A stretch of 64,000 nucleotides of DNA from Xenorhabdus szentirmaii DSM 16338 (GTDB lineage Bacteria; Pseudomonadota; Gammaproteobacteria; Enterobacterales; Enterobacteriaceae): the NCBI RefSeq assembly GCF_002632585.1, contig NZ_NIBV01000002.1, positions 1,472,613 through 1,536,612 on the forward strand, written 5' to 3'. Position numbers and translations under genes: made by a program. Within the stretch, counting starts at the first letter, position 1, and the number at the start of each line of letters is the position of its first letter. Positions 48,130-57,426 of this stretch are shown here, one piece after another. The notes below the pieces were generated by a model, which saw only the letters and a list, made by a program, of their open reading frames with translations, was not told the origin of the DNA and searched no databases.

Positions 48130-48337
48130 GAATGGGATGTCTGGGATTATAACGTGAGTTATAAACACCCCAATGTCGATTCGATTCCTTTTTCCATTCC
48201 AACGATACCCAAATTGAAATATAATTTTTCCTTTAGGTGTCACATGAACAGATAAGTCGTCTCAATCGGATTTAGTAAGCATTTTTTTCTTGAGGTTTAC
48301 CATTGATAAAGCGAAATCATGAATCAGTAATTGACAT
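48130..48337 (-). pseudogene. decayed tyrosine integrase, N-terminal DUF4102-type remnant
   Basis: Reading leftward from the ATG at 48337, preceded by a strong gaggggag site, comes MSITDS, a stop, then FRFINGKPQEKNAY. After a frameshift the reading continues as K-S-D-stop-D-D and then LSVHVTPKGKIIFQFGYRWN, GKRNRIDIGVF. This is the arm-type-binding N-terminus of P4-like integrases (MSLTDxKIRxxKPKxKxYKLSDxxGLxxxVxPxGxKxFxFRYRxNGKxxRxxIGxYP). Several stops and a frameshift make it non-functional; the catalytic domain is missing. It marks the scar of an integrated island between pntA and ydgH. Confidence 0.65.
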
Positions 48338-48606
48338 CACACTCCCCTCAAAAAATAATGTTGCTTTTAATCTGGATCATGTACGCAATTACGTGCGCAT
48401 TTCTCATGAAACAAGATGAAAATTCATGAATAACATTGAATGTCATAGAGGTGGCAATGGATAAATAATCATTTAAGATCACGTGAATTAGTGTGTAAAT
48501 ATAAGAATGTATGGCATTATTACGTGTAATAGTTGCGCTCTATCTGATACATAACAATGTTCAGCACGTTATAACTATTTTAATGCGCAAGGCGAAAGGA
48601 TTTTTT

Positions 48607-49560
48607 ATGAAGCTGAAGACAACGATCATCGCTACCGCGATGCTCTCATTAACCTCGATTACTGCTGCACATGCGGCTAAAGAATTAACACCAGAACAAG
48701 CCGCAGGGCTCAAGCCTTTTGAGCGAATCGCAGTCACTGGTCGTTTTAATGCGATTTATGAAGCTGCTGATGCAGTTTCTCGTCAAGCAGATAAAAAAGG
48801 CGCTGAAAGTTTTTACATCCAAAGTCTTGATGACCTGAATGGACGTGGTAATTTGCGTGTAGTTGCTGACTTGTACCATAAAGATGCAGAAAAAGCAGAT
48901 ACAGCACCTAAATATCGTACCTATCGCGGTATTAAAGAGTTGCCTAAAACGGAAGCCGTTACTGTAGAACCTTTCGATACTGTAACCGTGAGTGGTTATT
49001 TTCCTATTGACCAAGAATTGAGAGAAGCTATCGCTAAAGCAGCCAAAAAGAAAGATGCTGCATCTTTCTTTATTGTTCGTGACATTACCCCCAATAATGG
49101 CGGTAACCGAATCGTCACTGCCTATGTTTATAAAAAAGATGCACCAAAACGTCAGGTTCAACTTAAAGAGGCTGTGATCCCAGCCGATTCTGATGCTGGA
49201 CGCCAGGCACTGGCACAAGGTGGTGAAGAAGCCAAAAAAGTTGAAATCCCGGGTGTTGCTTCCTCAACTTCAACAAGCAGTCTTATTGGCCGCTTTTTTG
49301 AAACCCAGTCATCAACAAGTGGGCGTTACACTGTAACCCTGCCTAACGGCACCAAAATTCAAGAGCTGAATAAAGCATCTGCTGCTCAGATGGTTCCATT
49401 TGACTCCATCACCTTCTCTGGGTATTACAACACAGCACCAGAAGTTTCTTATCAGGTCGCCAAACGTGCGGCAGAGAAAGGGGCAAAATATTATCATATT
49501 ACGAGAGAATGGCAGTCGAACGGTGGTAATGTGACTATCAGTGCTGATTTATTCAAATAA
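48607..49560 (+). CDS. ydgH: YdgH-type periplasmic protein with three BhsA/McbA-like domains
   Basis: A 317-aa exported protein, close to the 314 aa of E. coli YdgH. The start at 48607 (MKLKTTIIATAMLSLTSITA, then AHA) gives a clean signal peptide and has aaagga upstream; the earlier in-frame ATG at 48511 would bury it. Three repeats of the DUF1471/YhcN-BhsA type follow, each with a G-R-F-x-A or S-G-Y-F/Y opening and a Y/F-I-x-R or Y-H-I-T-R strand: near residues 45-100, 125-180 and 260-317. The role is unclear; relatives are stress and biofilm proteins of the envelope. It is divergent from pntA as in E. coli and is followed by a strong terminator. Confidence 0.92.
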   Translation: MKLKTTIIATAMLSLTSITAAHAAKELTPEQAAGLKPFERIAVTGRFNAIYEAADAVSRQADKKGAESFYIQSLDDLNGRGNLRVVADLYHKDAEKADTAPKYRTYRGIKELPKTEAVTVEPFDTVTVSGYFPIDQELREAIAKAAKKKDAASFFIVRDITPNNGGNRIVTAYVYKKDAPKRQVQLKEAVIPADSDAGRQALAQGGEEAKKVEIPGVASSTSTSSLIGRFFETQSSTSGRYTVTLPNGTKIQELNKASAAQMVPFDSITFSGYYNTAPEVSYQVAKRAAEKGAKYYHITREWQSNGGNVTISADLFK

Positions 49561-49592
49561 TTGAAATTCCATTCATAAAATAATGATGAGCA

Positions 49593-49620
49593 AGGCACAA
49601 ATATTTTTGTGCCTTTTTTA
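49593..49620 (+). terminator. rho-independent terminator of ydgH
   Basis: A perfect 9-bp stem (aggcacaaa / tttgtgcct) with a 4-nt loop followed by a run of T residues, 33 bp after the ydgH stop. Confidence 0.9.
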
Positions 49621-49941
49621 TTCAATTCCTTTTTTTCTGATCTACCTCTACCGATTTGTCATTATGCTTTTTGATGATCAATCCTAAATAGAATAACAAT
49701 TAATTAACAATAAATGTTTTTTGCCAATGTCATTTTATGCATAAATTTTATATTTTTTTGCATAGTCAACCATTGCATACGGCCCTTTCACTCCGTAGAA
49801 TCGCCCTGTTTTTTGGTTTTATCCACTAGACCTTCTCTGCAATCCATAGCATGGATGCAATAAATGTCCAATATGTGTTCGATATTCAGGACAAGTGTTC
49901 TGGCTAATCGCGTTGATTATCTTATTTTTAGGAACGTATCT

Positions 49942-51333
49942 TTGGAAAAGAAATTAGGCCTTACGTCTCTGACGGCGTTAGTACTCAGTTCCATGGTTGG
50001 GGCCGGAGTATTCAGTCTGCCACAAAACATGGCACAAGTTGGTAGCCCTACTGCATTAATGATTGGTTGGGGAATAACAGGTATAGGTATTCTCTTTCTG
50101 GCCATATCCTTGCTGTTGCTTTCACGTCTTCGCCCTGATTTGGACAGCGGTATATTTACTTATGCAAAAGAAGGATTCGGTGAATTAGTCGGATTTTGTT
50201 CTGCATGGGGGTATTGGTTTTGTGCCATTATCGCTAATGTTTCTTATTTGGTCATTGTTTTTGCGGCATTGAGCTTTTTTACTGATACTGAACATTCAGT
50301 CATTTTCGGAGATGGAAATACATGGCAAGCGTTGATAGGTGAATCTATATTGCTATGGTTTGTTCATTGTTTAGTTCTCCGGGGCGTGCAAACCGCTGCA
50401 AGCGTTAATCAACTAGCGACGATGGCAAAATTATTGCCACTGGGCATCTTTATTGTTTTAGCGGCCATCGCTTTTAAGATGGATGTGTTCACTTTTGATT
50501 TCACCGGCATTGAAATGGGGGTTCCTGTTTGGCAACAGGTGAAAGATACCATGCTAATCACTTTGTGGGTTTTCATTGGTGTTGAAGGTGCTGTCGTTGT
50601 TTCAGCCCGGGCCAAAAAGCGCAAAGACATAGGCATTGCAACTGTTCTGGCAGTTATTTCAGCACTAAGTGTTTATATTCTTGTAACCCTGCTTTCACTA
50701 GGATTAGTAACCCGACCAGAGCTAGCAGCCATGCGCAATCCCTCAATGGCTAATCTGATGGTTGATTTAATGGGACCTGTAGGTCAAATTGTGATTATTG
50801 CGGGATTGATTATTTCTGTTTGTGGTGCCTACCTGAGCTGGACAATCATGGCCGCAGAAGTCCCTTTCATTGCGTCTTTACACAATTCATTTCCTAAAGA
50901 ATTCAAGAAACAAAATAGTAAAAAGGCACCTGAATCATCTCTTTGGATAACAAATGGCATGGTTCAGCTCTCTTTAGTGCTGATTTGGTTAAGTGGCAGC
51001 AATTACAATACATTACTTTCACTTGCTTCTGAAATGATCCTGGTCCCTTACTTTCTTGTCGGTGCTTTTTTAGTTAAGGTTGCATTTGAGCGCACTAGCC
51101 GAGCTTTATTACTTATTGCATTCGGTGCTTGTATTTATGGTTTATGGCTGATTTATGCATCTGGCTTAATGAACCTGCTACTTTCTGTTGTTTTGTATGC
51201 GCCAGGATTGTTGGTTTTCTTATATGCCCGACAACAAAATAAAGAAAGAACACCATTAAGAACAGTAGAAAAATCATCTATTGTGATTTTGTTTTTGACA
51301 GCCATTATTTCGGGTTGGTTATTGATGCATTAA
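49942..51333 (+). CDS. ydgI: basic amino acid antiporter, YdgI/ArcD-like
   Basis: A 463-aa APA-superfamily transporter with about 12-13 membrane segments. The start motif KKLGLTSLTALVLSSMVGAG, then VFSLPQNMA, matches E. coli YdgI closely, as do FCSAWGYWFCAIIANVSYL, NTWQALIG, WVFIGVEGAVVVSARAKKRK and CGAYLSWTIMAAEVPF. Such proteins exchange arginine for ornithine or related pairs. I place the start at a TTG (49942), aligned with the E. coli Met and with agga 8 nt upstream; an in-frame ATG lies at 49864 but adds an atypical 26 residues. It follows ydgH as in E. coli and ends in two tandem terminators. Confidence 0.9.
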   Translation: MEKKLGLTSLTALVLSSMVGAGVFSLPQNMAQVGSPTALMIGWGITGIGILFLAISLLLLSRLRPDLDSGIFTYAKEGFGELVGFCSAWGYWFCAIIANVSYLVIVFAALSFFTDTEHSVIFGDGNTWQALIGESILLWFVHCLVLRGVQTAASVNQLATMAKLLPLGIFIVLAAIAFKMDVFTFDFTGIEMGVPVWQQVKDTMLITLWVFIGVEGAVVVSARAKKRKDIGIATVLAVISALSVYILVTLLSLGLVTRPELAAMRNPSMANLMVDLMGPVGQIVIIAGLIISVCGAYLSWTIMAAEVPFIASLHNSFPKEFKKQNSKKAPESSLWITNGMVQLSLVLIWLSGSNYNTLLSLASEMILVPYFLVGAFLVKVAFERTSRALLLIAFGACIYGLWLIYASGLMNLLLSVVLYAPGLLVFLYARQQNKERTPLRTVEKSSIVILFLTAIISGWLLMH

Positions 51334-51366
51334 CCCCCTACTTTTTGCTAATACTAGCTTACTTCT

Positions 51367-51400
51367 TAAGAGGGAAAACAGGATTCCCTCTTATTTTTTA
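51367..51400 (+). terminator. rho-independent terminator after ydgI
   Basis: A 10-bp stem (taagagggaa / ttccctctta) with a short loop and a following T-run, 33 bp beyond the ydgI stop. Confidence 0.9.
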
Positions 51401-51416
51401 CTCAAAATCCGTCAGG

Positions 51417-51446
51417 AATCCAACTCATTTTAGTTGGATTTTTTTT
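51417..51446 (+). terminator. second, tandem terminator after ydgI
   Basis: A 9-bp stem (aatccaact / agttggatt) followed by a long T-run, 17 bp after the first terminator. The pair insulates the fimbrial locus. Confidence 0.85.
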
Positions 51447-52305
51447 ACTGCATTTCGCTACAAAGAAAGATACTTAAGCTACCTTATTGGAAATGATTTT
51501 AATTTCCACCTATTTTTTTTTAGTGTGTTCATACGTTTTTTAATGAACTTATTTTTGTGCTTTTATATTTTGCGGGGTTTGATATTTTTTATTGGTTTCA
51601 TAAGGATTTTTCTTTTTTATAAAAAGTATGTTGTAACTAAATTCAGAAAACTTGAGCAAGTAGCAATCAACACATAAGCATTTGTTTTGATTCCGTTATA
51701 TGCTTTTTGAAATTTCGGTGAAAAGTGCATGATAAAAGCCGATTTTTTGGGGAGGTATTATTAATAACAAGTTAACTTTGTATGGTTATAATGAGTAGGC
51801 ATTTGACTTAAGTTATTATATAAAATCTAACATATGTAAAATACTCGAAATATAAATCATCATAGTGCGCAGTAGTCACAAATACATAATATTTGATTAA
51901 AAATGTAGTAAAGAAAATAAATAACAAACATATACATGCTTATTATTTCATTTGTTTTTACATCACATCATAAATTAATAGCTAATCTTATAAAACAGAA
52001 TAAAAGTTCATTTACGTTAAGAAACACCCCTGCCTTATGAATAACAATGCTATTAATATTCACTTTATGGAAAAAAACTCCGAATAATAGTGTTATGCGA
52101 GTTATTATTTTGAACTTTGCGAATTATTCGCTACTATATTCTTATCCTTATCGGTTGATAAGGAAATGTGAACTGTTGTTTCTTTACTATTTTTCGGGTG
52201 TAGGCCTAAGTAATTCATTTGCTGTATTAATGTACGGCTTTAATTTTAAACTTAATGACCTATTCCTCTGTCGTGTAAATTCACCAGAGGTTGGATGCGT
52301 TAGAA
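51447..52305. other. AT-rich regulatory region upstream of the fimbrial operon
   Basis: About 850 bp of very AT-rich DNA between tandem terminators and the pilin gene. The minor ORFs here look random. I found no inverted repeats of the kind that bound the invertible mrp-type promoter and no recombinase gene next to it. The fimbrial promoter must lie here, probably under H-NS-like silencing given the base composition. Confidence 0.4.
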
Positions 52306-52839
52306 ATGAAAATAAAACTCATTATTTCTTCTTTACTTGTTTCATCTGTATTTATGTCTGCAGTTCATGCTGCTGATGGAGCAATCAAATTTACAGGGAA
52401 AATTACTGCGTCAGCATGTAAAGTTGATTCCGGTTCAATGGACCAACCCGTCAATATGGGCACTGTTAGCTCAAATTCATTCAATGGAATGGGAAGCACC
52501 TCTTCCCCTACTCGCTTCAATATAAAACTAACAGACTGTCCAAAAGAGTATAAAAATGCCTATGTCAAATTTGATGGCCAGACAGATAGAACAAACAACA
52601 GGTATTTAGCATTACAAAATAATGGATCAGAAATAGCAGCACAAGGTGTTGCGCTCGCAATTTATGAACTCAACAACAGTTCATATCCACTTGCGATAAC
52701 ACAAAGATCTATGGCGTACCCGCTGATAGAAAACCAAAGTAACGTATTAAGTTTCGTGGCCAAATATATCGCAACAGGGGACAAAGTAACAGCAGGCTCA
52801 GGTAACTCGCTAGCAAACTTTACTATCACCTATAACTAA
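52306..52839 (+). CDS. type 1-like major fimbrial subunit
   Basis: A 177-aa chaperone-usher pilin. The ATG at 52306 gives a standard Sec signal peptide (MKIKLIISSLLVSSVFMSAV, H-A-A-D), whereas the upstream TTG at 52291 would add five extra residues. The mature part has the pilin pattern: G-x-I-x-F-x-G-K-I-T-A-S-A-C, the matching second Cys in KLTDCPKEY, V-A-L-A-I-Y near 125 and the C-terminal beta-strand NFTITYN used for donor-strand exchange. It is the first gene of a four-gene operon. The 135-bp gap to the chaperone gene is usual where the pilin is made in excess. Confidence 0.88.
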   Translation: MKIKLIISSLLVSSVFMSAVHAADGAIKFTGKITASACKVDSGSMDQPVNMGTVSSNSFNGMGSTSSPTRFNIKLTDCPKEYKNAYVKFDGQTDRTNNRYLALQNNGSEIAAQGVALAIYELNNSSYPLAITQRSMAYPLIENQSNVLSFVAKYIATGDKVTAGSGNSLANFTITYN

Positions 52840-52974
52840 GGGAATTTATGGCAAGGAAGCCAAAATAACATTGTCGTTATAAATGAGAGAAAACAATAGC
52901 TCCTTAGTAAGGCTTGTCTATTAAAAATATATAAAAAATCATATTTTCTTTTTCTTTTTTTTGGAGCAGATAAT

Positions 52975-53661
52975 TTGAAATTCTTTCGTATTTTGGCTTT
53001 TATTTTAACCTGCATGTTTAGCATCAATAGTTCTTTTGCCGGTGTAGTCATTGGCGGCACACGCGTTGTTTATATCGGCAATCAAAAAGAAACCGCTATT
53101 TCCATTAATAACCCAGAGGCTGATATTTCTTATCTCATTCAATCCTGGGTACAAGGGGAACATGATGAAACTAAAACGCCTTTTATTATAACTCCCCCAC
53201 TTTTTAAATTAACGGCCGGAAATGAGAATATTTTACGAATTGTTAAAACCGGAAGTGATTTACCTGACGACAGGGAGTCCTTGTTCTGGCTCAATGTAAA
53301 ATCTATTCCTGCAACAAGTAAAACAGAACAAAACCAATTACAAATAACAGTTAAATCCCGGTTTAAGTTATTTTATCGCCCCGCAGGCTTAGAAAAGAAT
53401 GCGAGTGTCGCTTATAAAGCACTAACATTCAGAAAAGAGGGGAATAAACTTATTGCTGAAAATACAACACCTTACTACATTTCTTTCTCTGAACTATCCG
53501 TTAGCAATAGTACAAAAAACTATAATATTGAATCACCAGGTATGCTCCCGCCGTTTAAACAAATGAGTTGGGATATTCCCGTTAAAAATATCAATAAAGT
53601 CATTTGGACAACCATCAATGATTTTGGTGGAGTTACACCGGAAGAAACGCGTACGTTCTGA
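52975..53661 (+). CDS. periplasmic fimbrial chaperone (PapD/FimC family)
   Basis: A 228-aa pilus chaperone that captures pilin subunits in the periplasm by donor-strand complementation. Signal peptide MKFFRILAFILTCMFSINSS, F-A, then G-V-V-I-G-G-T-R-V-V-Y with the conserved Arg. The G1-strand region shows ITPPLFKLTAGNENILRIVK, and ESLFWLNVKSIPATSK is the family hallmark near residue 100; K-S-R-F-K-L-F-Y-R-P follows. The start is TTG at 52975 with ggag 8 nt upstream; no usable ATG is nearby. It precedes the usher gene by 88 bp. Confidence 0.9.
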   Translation: MKFFRILAFILTCMFSINSSFAGVVIGGTRVVYIGNQKETAISINNPEADISYLIQSWVQGEHDETKTPFIITPPLFKLTAGNENILRIVKTGSDLPDDRESLFWLNVKSIPATSKTEQNQLQITVKSRFKLFYRPAGLEKNASVAYKALTFRKEGNKLIAENTTPYYISFSELSVSNSTKNYNIESPGMLPPFKQMSWDIPVKNINKVIWTTINDFGGVTPEETRTF

Positions 53662-53749
53662 TCAAAAAAACCATACCATTTATATATACCCCTTATTTTT
53701 CAATATCCAGATTGAAAGATAAGGGGTATATCAAAATTAGAAAACTATC

Positions 53750-56335
53750 ATGGGCCACGACCGTTATAATCTTCAAAAAATTTTTTCTAATCATTGGATG
53801 TTGTTTATCAACATAAGCTTTCATTGTCTATCTAGAAAAATATGCCTATATAGCCGATTACTTTTTTCCACATTATTCATTTTATTTATTTGTGGTTATC
53901 ACAGTAAAACTTACGCTGAAGAATATTTCAACATCAATGCATTAGAAATCCAATCAGGTTTTCCTGAAGATATTGATCTATCCGCATTTATTCAAGGAGA
54001 TCAACAACCACCCGGTAATTATTGGGTTGACATTTACCTTAATCAAGAGAAAGTGGATACCAGAAATATTGAGTTTATTATTGTAAATGGTAAGCTGTTA
54101 CCAAAACTAAAAATACAGCAACTTAAGTCCATGGGGGTAAATATTGATTCCTTCGCCTCATTACGTGACTTACCACCAGAAATGGAAATCTCTGATCTTG
54201 CCCAATATATTCCATCAGCATCATCTTCTTTTGATTTCAGATTACAACAGCTGAATCTCAGTATCCCCCAAGCTGCACTAAATAACCAAACCCGAGATTA
54301 TGTTCCTCCTCATTTATGGGAACAGGGGCTGACATCTCTATTGGTCAATTATAGCTACAGCGGTTCATTGAATTGGCAGGATAATCAGCCCGGTTCAACA
54401 AAAAATCACTTTCTTAGCCTGAGATCAGGCGCTAACTGGGAAGCATGGCGTTTACGGAATTATTCCACCTACAGCAGTCAGGATAAGAAATGGCAGAATA
54501 TCAACACGTATCTTGAGAGAGATATTCACTCCCTGAAAAGCCAACTGACGTTTGGTGACACATATACACCTTCACCCATTTTTGATGGTTTCCAGTTTCG
54601 CGGTCTTCAGTTGGCTTCTGATGACAGCATGTTGCCTGATAGCCTAAGGGGATTTGCACCGACTATCCGAGGTATTGCCCACAGTAACGCACAAGTTTCT
54701 ATCAGGCAAAATGGCTATATTGTCTATGAAACTTATGTGTCTCCCGGGCCTTTTGTTATTAACGACCTTTATCCAACAAATGCCAGTGGTGATCTCGAAG
54801 TCATTGTCAAAGAAGCAGATGGAAAAGAATATCGTTCTGTACAAGCTTTTTCTACTGTCCCCCTTATGCTGCGGGAAAACAGCCTGCGCTATTCACTTGC
54901 GCTGGGCAAATACCACTCCAATTATCTTCATGGTAAAGAACCCTATTTTATGCAGGGAACCTTAACTTATGGGATCTCTAATCATGTTACGGCATATGGT
55001 GGCACTATCATCGCTAAAAATTATCAATCAATGGCCTTAGGTACAGGGTATAATTTTTCAAATTGGGGTTCTTTTTCCTTTGACATAACTTATGCCAAAA
55101 CTCATCCCGAGGCTGTTTCCAGTGAATATGGCCAGTCTTATCGATTCCAATATACCAAAGATCTGGCATTGACTGGTGCTCATTTTACCCTCACCGGTTA
55201 TCGCTATTCGACTCAAAATTTTTATGATTTTAAAGAAGCGAATGAATCAGATTCAACAGGTTATGGAGCATTGCAAAGCAACACCAACAAACGCAGTAAA
55301 CTCCAGTTGAATATTAGCCAACCCCTTGGTGATTGGGGCTCTTTCTATGTCTCGGCGTTACAGAAAGATTATTGGCATCAAAATGGTTATGAAAAAAATA
55401 TCAGTGCAGGTTACAACACCAGCTATAACTCCATTAATTACAATCTGAATTATTCCTACAGCAAGTTTCCGGGTCTAAATCAGAATGAACAGATGATCTC
55501 CTTCAGTATTCAGATCCCTTTGGAGAATTGGCTAAAAAATAGCTGGGTAAGTTATAATACGACCAACAGCAAGCAAAGCCACCATTCTCACCAACTCAGT
55601 TTAAATGGCACGGCTCTTGACGACAACAAGTTGAGTTATAGCATTCAGCAAAATTATACCAGTCATAATAAAACTGCCGGCGGTAGTCTCAATACTGAAT
55701 ATAAGGGAGCCTATAGCCAAATCAGCGCAGGTTACAATTATAACAGACACTCCAGTCAACTGACTTACGGCCTAAATGGCGGGATTGTTGCCCATGCTTA
55801 TGGTGTGACGTTTTCCCAACCTTTGGGAGATACGCCAGTATTAGTGCGCGCTCATGGCGCCAAAGGCATTAAAGTGCAAAACTTTGCCGGTATCGAAACC
55901 GACTGGCAAGGCCATGCCATTGTTCCTTATGTCAGCAGCTATCGAAAAAATCGTATTGCTTTGAATACTTATTCAATGGGAAATGATGTTGATATTGACA
56001 TTAATACCCAAACCGTTGTTCCTACCCGTGGTTCATTAACTCTGGCCAATTTTAAAACCCGCATTGGTCACCGCATTTTATTAACCCTTTCTCATCAGGG
56101 CAAAGAAGTGCCATTCGGAGCAATTGCAACGCCGGTACAAAAGGGTGAGGAAGATGAATCCAATAGTGCGATTGTCAGCAATGATGGTCAGGTTTACCTC
56201 AGTGGTATCCCTAAATCAGGGCAGATCTGGGTGAAATGGGGTCATAAAGAGGCTCAAGAATGTCATGTGAAATATCAATTGCCAGATCAAATCCCTGAAT
56301 CTGGTTTATATACGCTGAATGCGTCTTGCGAATGA
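53750..56335 (+). CDS. outer-membrane fimbrial usher (PapC/FimD family)
   Basis: An 861-aa outer-membrane assembly platform for the pilus. After an unusually long N-terminus (about 55 residues, cleaved probably after S-K-T-Y-A), the usher N-terminal domain starts EEYFNINALEIQSG and includes Y-W-V-D-I-Y-L-N. The barrel and plug follow: LESLTFGDTYTPS-like segments (L-T-F-G-D-T-Y-T-P-S-P-I-F-D), RGIAHSNAQVSIRQNGYIVY, PGPFVINDLYPTNASGDLEV. The C-terminal domain ends with the conserved Cys pair (Q-E-C-H ... N-A-S-C-E). The ATG at 53750 lacks a good ribosome-binding site, so the true start may be slightly downstream (for example 53798). Confidence 0.9.
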   Translation: MGHDRYNLQKIFSNHWMLFINISFHCLSRKICLYSRLLFSTLFILFICGYHSKTYAEEYFNINALEIQSGFPEDIDLSAFIQGDQQPPGNYWVDIYLNQEKVDTRNIEFIIVNGKLLPKLKIQQLKSMGVNIDSFASLRDLPPEMEISDLAQYIPSASSSFDFRLQQLNLSIPQAALNNQTRDYVPPHLWEQGLTSLLVNYSYSGSLNWQDNQPGSTKNHFLSLRSGANWEAWRLRNYSTYSSQDKKWQNINTYLERDIHSLKSQLTFGDTYTPSPIFDGFQFRGLQLASDDSMLPDSLRGFAPTIRGIAHSNAQVSIRQNGYIVYETYVSPGPFVINDLYPTNASGDLEVIVKEADGKEYRSVQAFSTVPLMLRENSLRYSLALGKYHSNYLHGKEPYFMQGTLTYGISNHVTAYGGTIIAKNYQSMALGTGYNFSNWGSFSFDITYAKTHPEAVSSEYGQSYRFQYTKDLALTGAHFTLTGYRYSTQNFYDFKEANESDSTGYGALQSNTNKRSKLQLNISQPLGDWGSFYVSALQKDYWHQNGYEKNISAGYNTSYNSINYNLNYSYSKFPGLNQNEQMISFSIQIPLENWLKNSWVSYNTTNSKQSHHSHQLSLNGTALDDNKLSYSIQQNYTSHNKTAGGSLNTEYKGAYSQISAGYNYNRHSSQLTYGLNGGIVAHAYGVTFSQPLGDTPVLVRAHGAKGIKVQNFAGIETDWQGHAIVPYVSSYRKNRIALNTYSMGNDVDIDINTQTVVPTRGSLTLANFKTRIGHRILLTLSHQGKEVPFGAIATPVQKGEEDESNSAIVSNDGQVYLSGIPKSGQIWVKWGHKEAQECHVKYQLPDQIPESGLYTLNASCE

Positions 56336-56373
56336 GATCACGCATTTATTTAATATTTTGATGGGAATTATTT

Positions 56374-57375
56374 ATGGCGAGCAGCTTAAGATTATTATTG
56401 GCGGGCTTATTTATCGTTGGCATGATGAGCAGTTTTGCCAGTCAGGCATACACTTTTTGTCAACATAATGAGGGTGTGACTGCCAAAACAACCAGAGTGA
56501 GTTTTGGTAAAATTGTAATCCCAAGGGATTACGCTATTGGGAGAGTCATTAAAGAAATTTACTTAGGTGAAGTCGAGCAATTAGGCGATATTGCTTATTG
56601 TGATCATCCAACTTACGTTTCGTGGGATGAACCGGCCTTCAAGCGAGCACATTATAATTATGATGCAATCTATGATTCAGGCGTGCCGGGCGTTGGTATC
56701 CGCATCAACACGTGGGGGCCGGGTTTTGGTATTGACTGGTTGCCCAGAGTTTCAGACAGAGTACTAACCTGTTATCCGTCACAAGAAGCAACAGGTAAAA
56801 TACAATATTGTGGTAAAACCTGGGGCTATCTGACGCTGCAATTAGTGAAAATTGCACCGACTACCGGTTCAGGAAAACTCGAACACAGGCTATTAACCCG
56901 AGCGAGACTGAATCGTGATGTGACTATCCACACTTTCTATTTGGCAGATACGGAAATCGTAACGCAAGGTTGTTCTCTTACACAAACTACAACCTACGTG
57001 AATATGGGAAATATCAAAACAAGTGAATTTCGTGGTGTTAACAGTACCGCCGGAACCAAAGGTTTCACGCTGAGATTAGATTGCAATGCAAATTTAACGG
57101 TCAGTGTTTCATTGGATGGCCGCCCGGCTAAAAACTCTTCCAATAATATTTGGGCGCTGGATTATAGCAATGACAACGCCACGGCCAAAGGTATTGGTTT
57201 ACAGATTTTGTTATTTAATCGCACATTATCCATGCGTGAACCTTTTTTGATCCGTTCCAGCAATGCTATCAGGCACTTTTATATGCCATTGCAGGCCCGT
57301 TATATCCAAACAAAGCCACGAATAACACCAGGTAAAGCGAATGCCACAGCAACCATTACACTGACTTATCCATAG
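56374..57375 (+). CDS. two-domain fimbrial tip adhesin
   Basis: A 333-aa exported protein, last gene of the fimbrial operon, 38 bp after the usher. Signal peptide MASSLRLLLAGLFIVGMMSS, then F-A-S-Q-A. The N-terminal part (about 27-200) is cysteine-containing and aromatic (CQHNEG, AYCDHPTYVSWDEPAF, INTWGPGFGIDWLPRV, QYCGKTWGYLTLQL), unlike pilins and consistent with a receptor-binding lectin domain. The C-terminal part (about 205-333) is a pilin domain with the Cys pair (T-Q-G-C-S-L ... LRLDCNANL) and a closing beta-strand A-T-I-T-L-T-Y-P. This is the FimH/MrpH-type layout. The ligand is unknown; I do not recognise a specific adhesin. Confidence 0.82.
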   Translation: MASSLRLLLAGLFIVGMMSSFASQAYTFCQHNEGVTAKTTRVSFGKIVIPRDYAIGRVIKEIYLGEVEQLGDIAYCDHPTYVSWDEPAFKRAHYNYDAIYDSGVPGVGIRINTWGPGFGIDWLPRVSDRVLTCYPSQEATGKIQYCGKTWGYLTLQLVKIAPTTGSGKLEHRLLTRARLNRDVTIHTFYLADTEIVTQGCSLTQTTTYVNMGNIKTSEFRGVNSTAGTKGFTLRLDCNANLTVSVSLDGRPAKNSSNNIWALDYSNDNATAKGIGLQILLFNRTLSMREPFLIRSSNAIRHFYMPLQARYIQTKPRITPGKANATATITLTYP

Positions 57376-57393
57376 ATTTTTCTATTATTAAAA

Positions 57394-57419
57394 AATTGGG
57401 CTATTCACATAGCCCAATT
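57394..57419. terminator. bidirectional terminator between the adhesin gene and hrpA
   Basis: A perfect 11-bp stem (aattgggctat / atagcccaatt) with a tcac loop. On the minus strand a T-run follows, so it should end hrpA transcription; it also sits just beyond the adhesin stop. Confidence 0.8.
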
Positions 57420-57426
57420 GATTTGA

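Noticed and set aside
51315-51677. 120-codon ORF after ydgI
   Set aside because: It overlaps the end of ydgI and runs through two clear terminators; its Phe/Leu-rich composition reflects AT-rich non-coding DNA.
51447-52305. Invertible promoter switch as in mrp-type fimbriae
   Set aside because: No flanking inverted repeats were found and no tyrosine recombinase gene is next to the operon.
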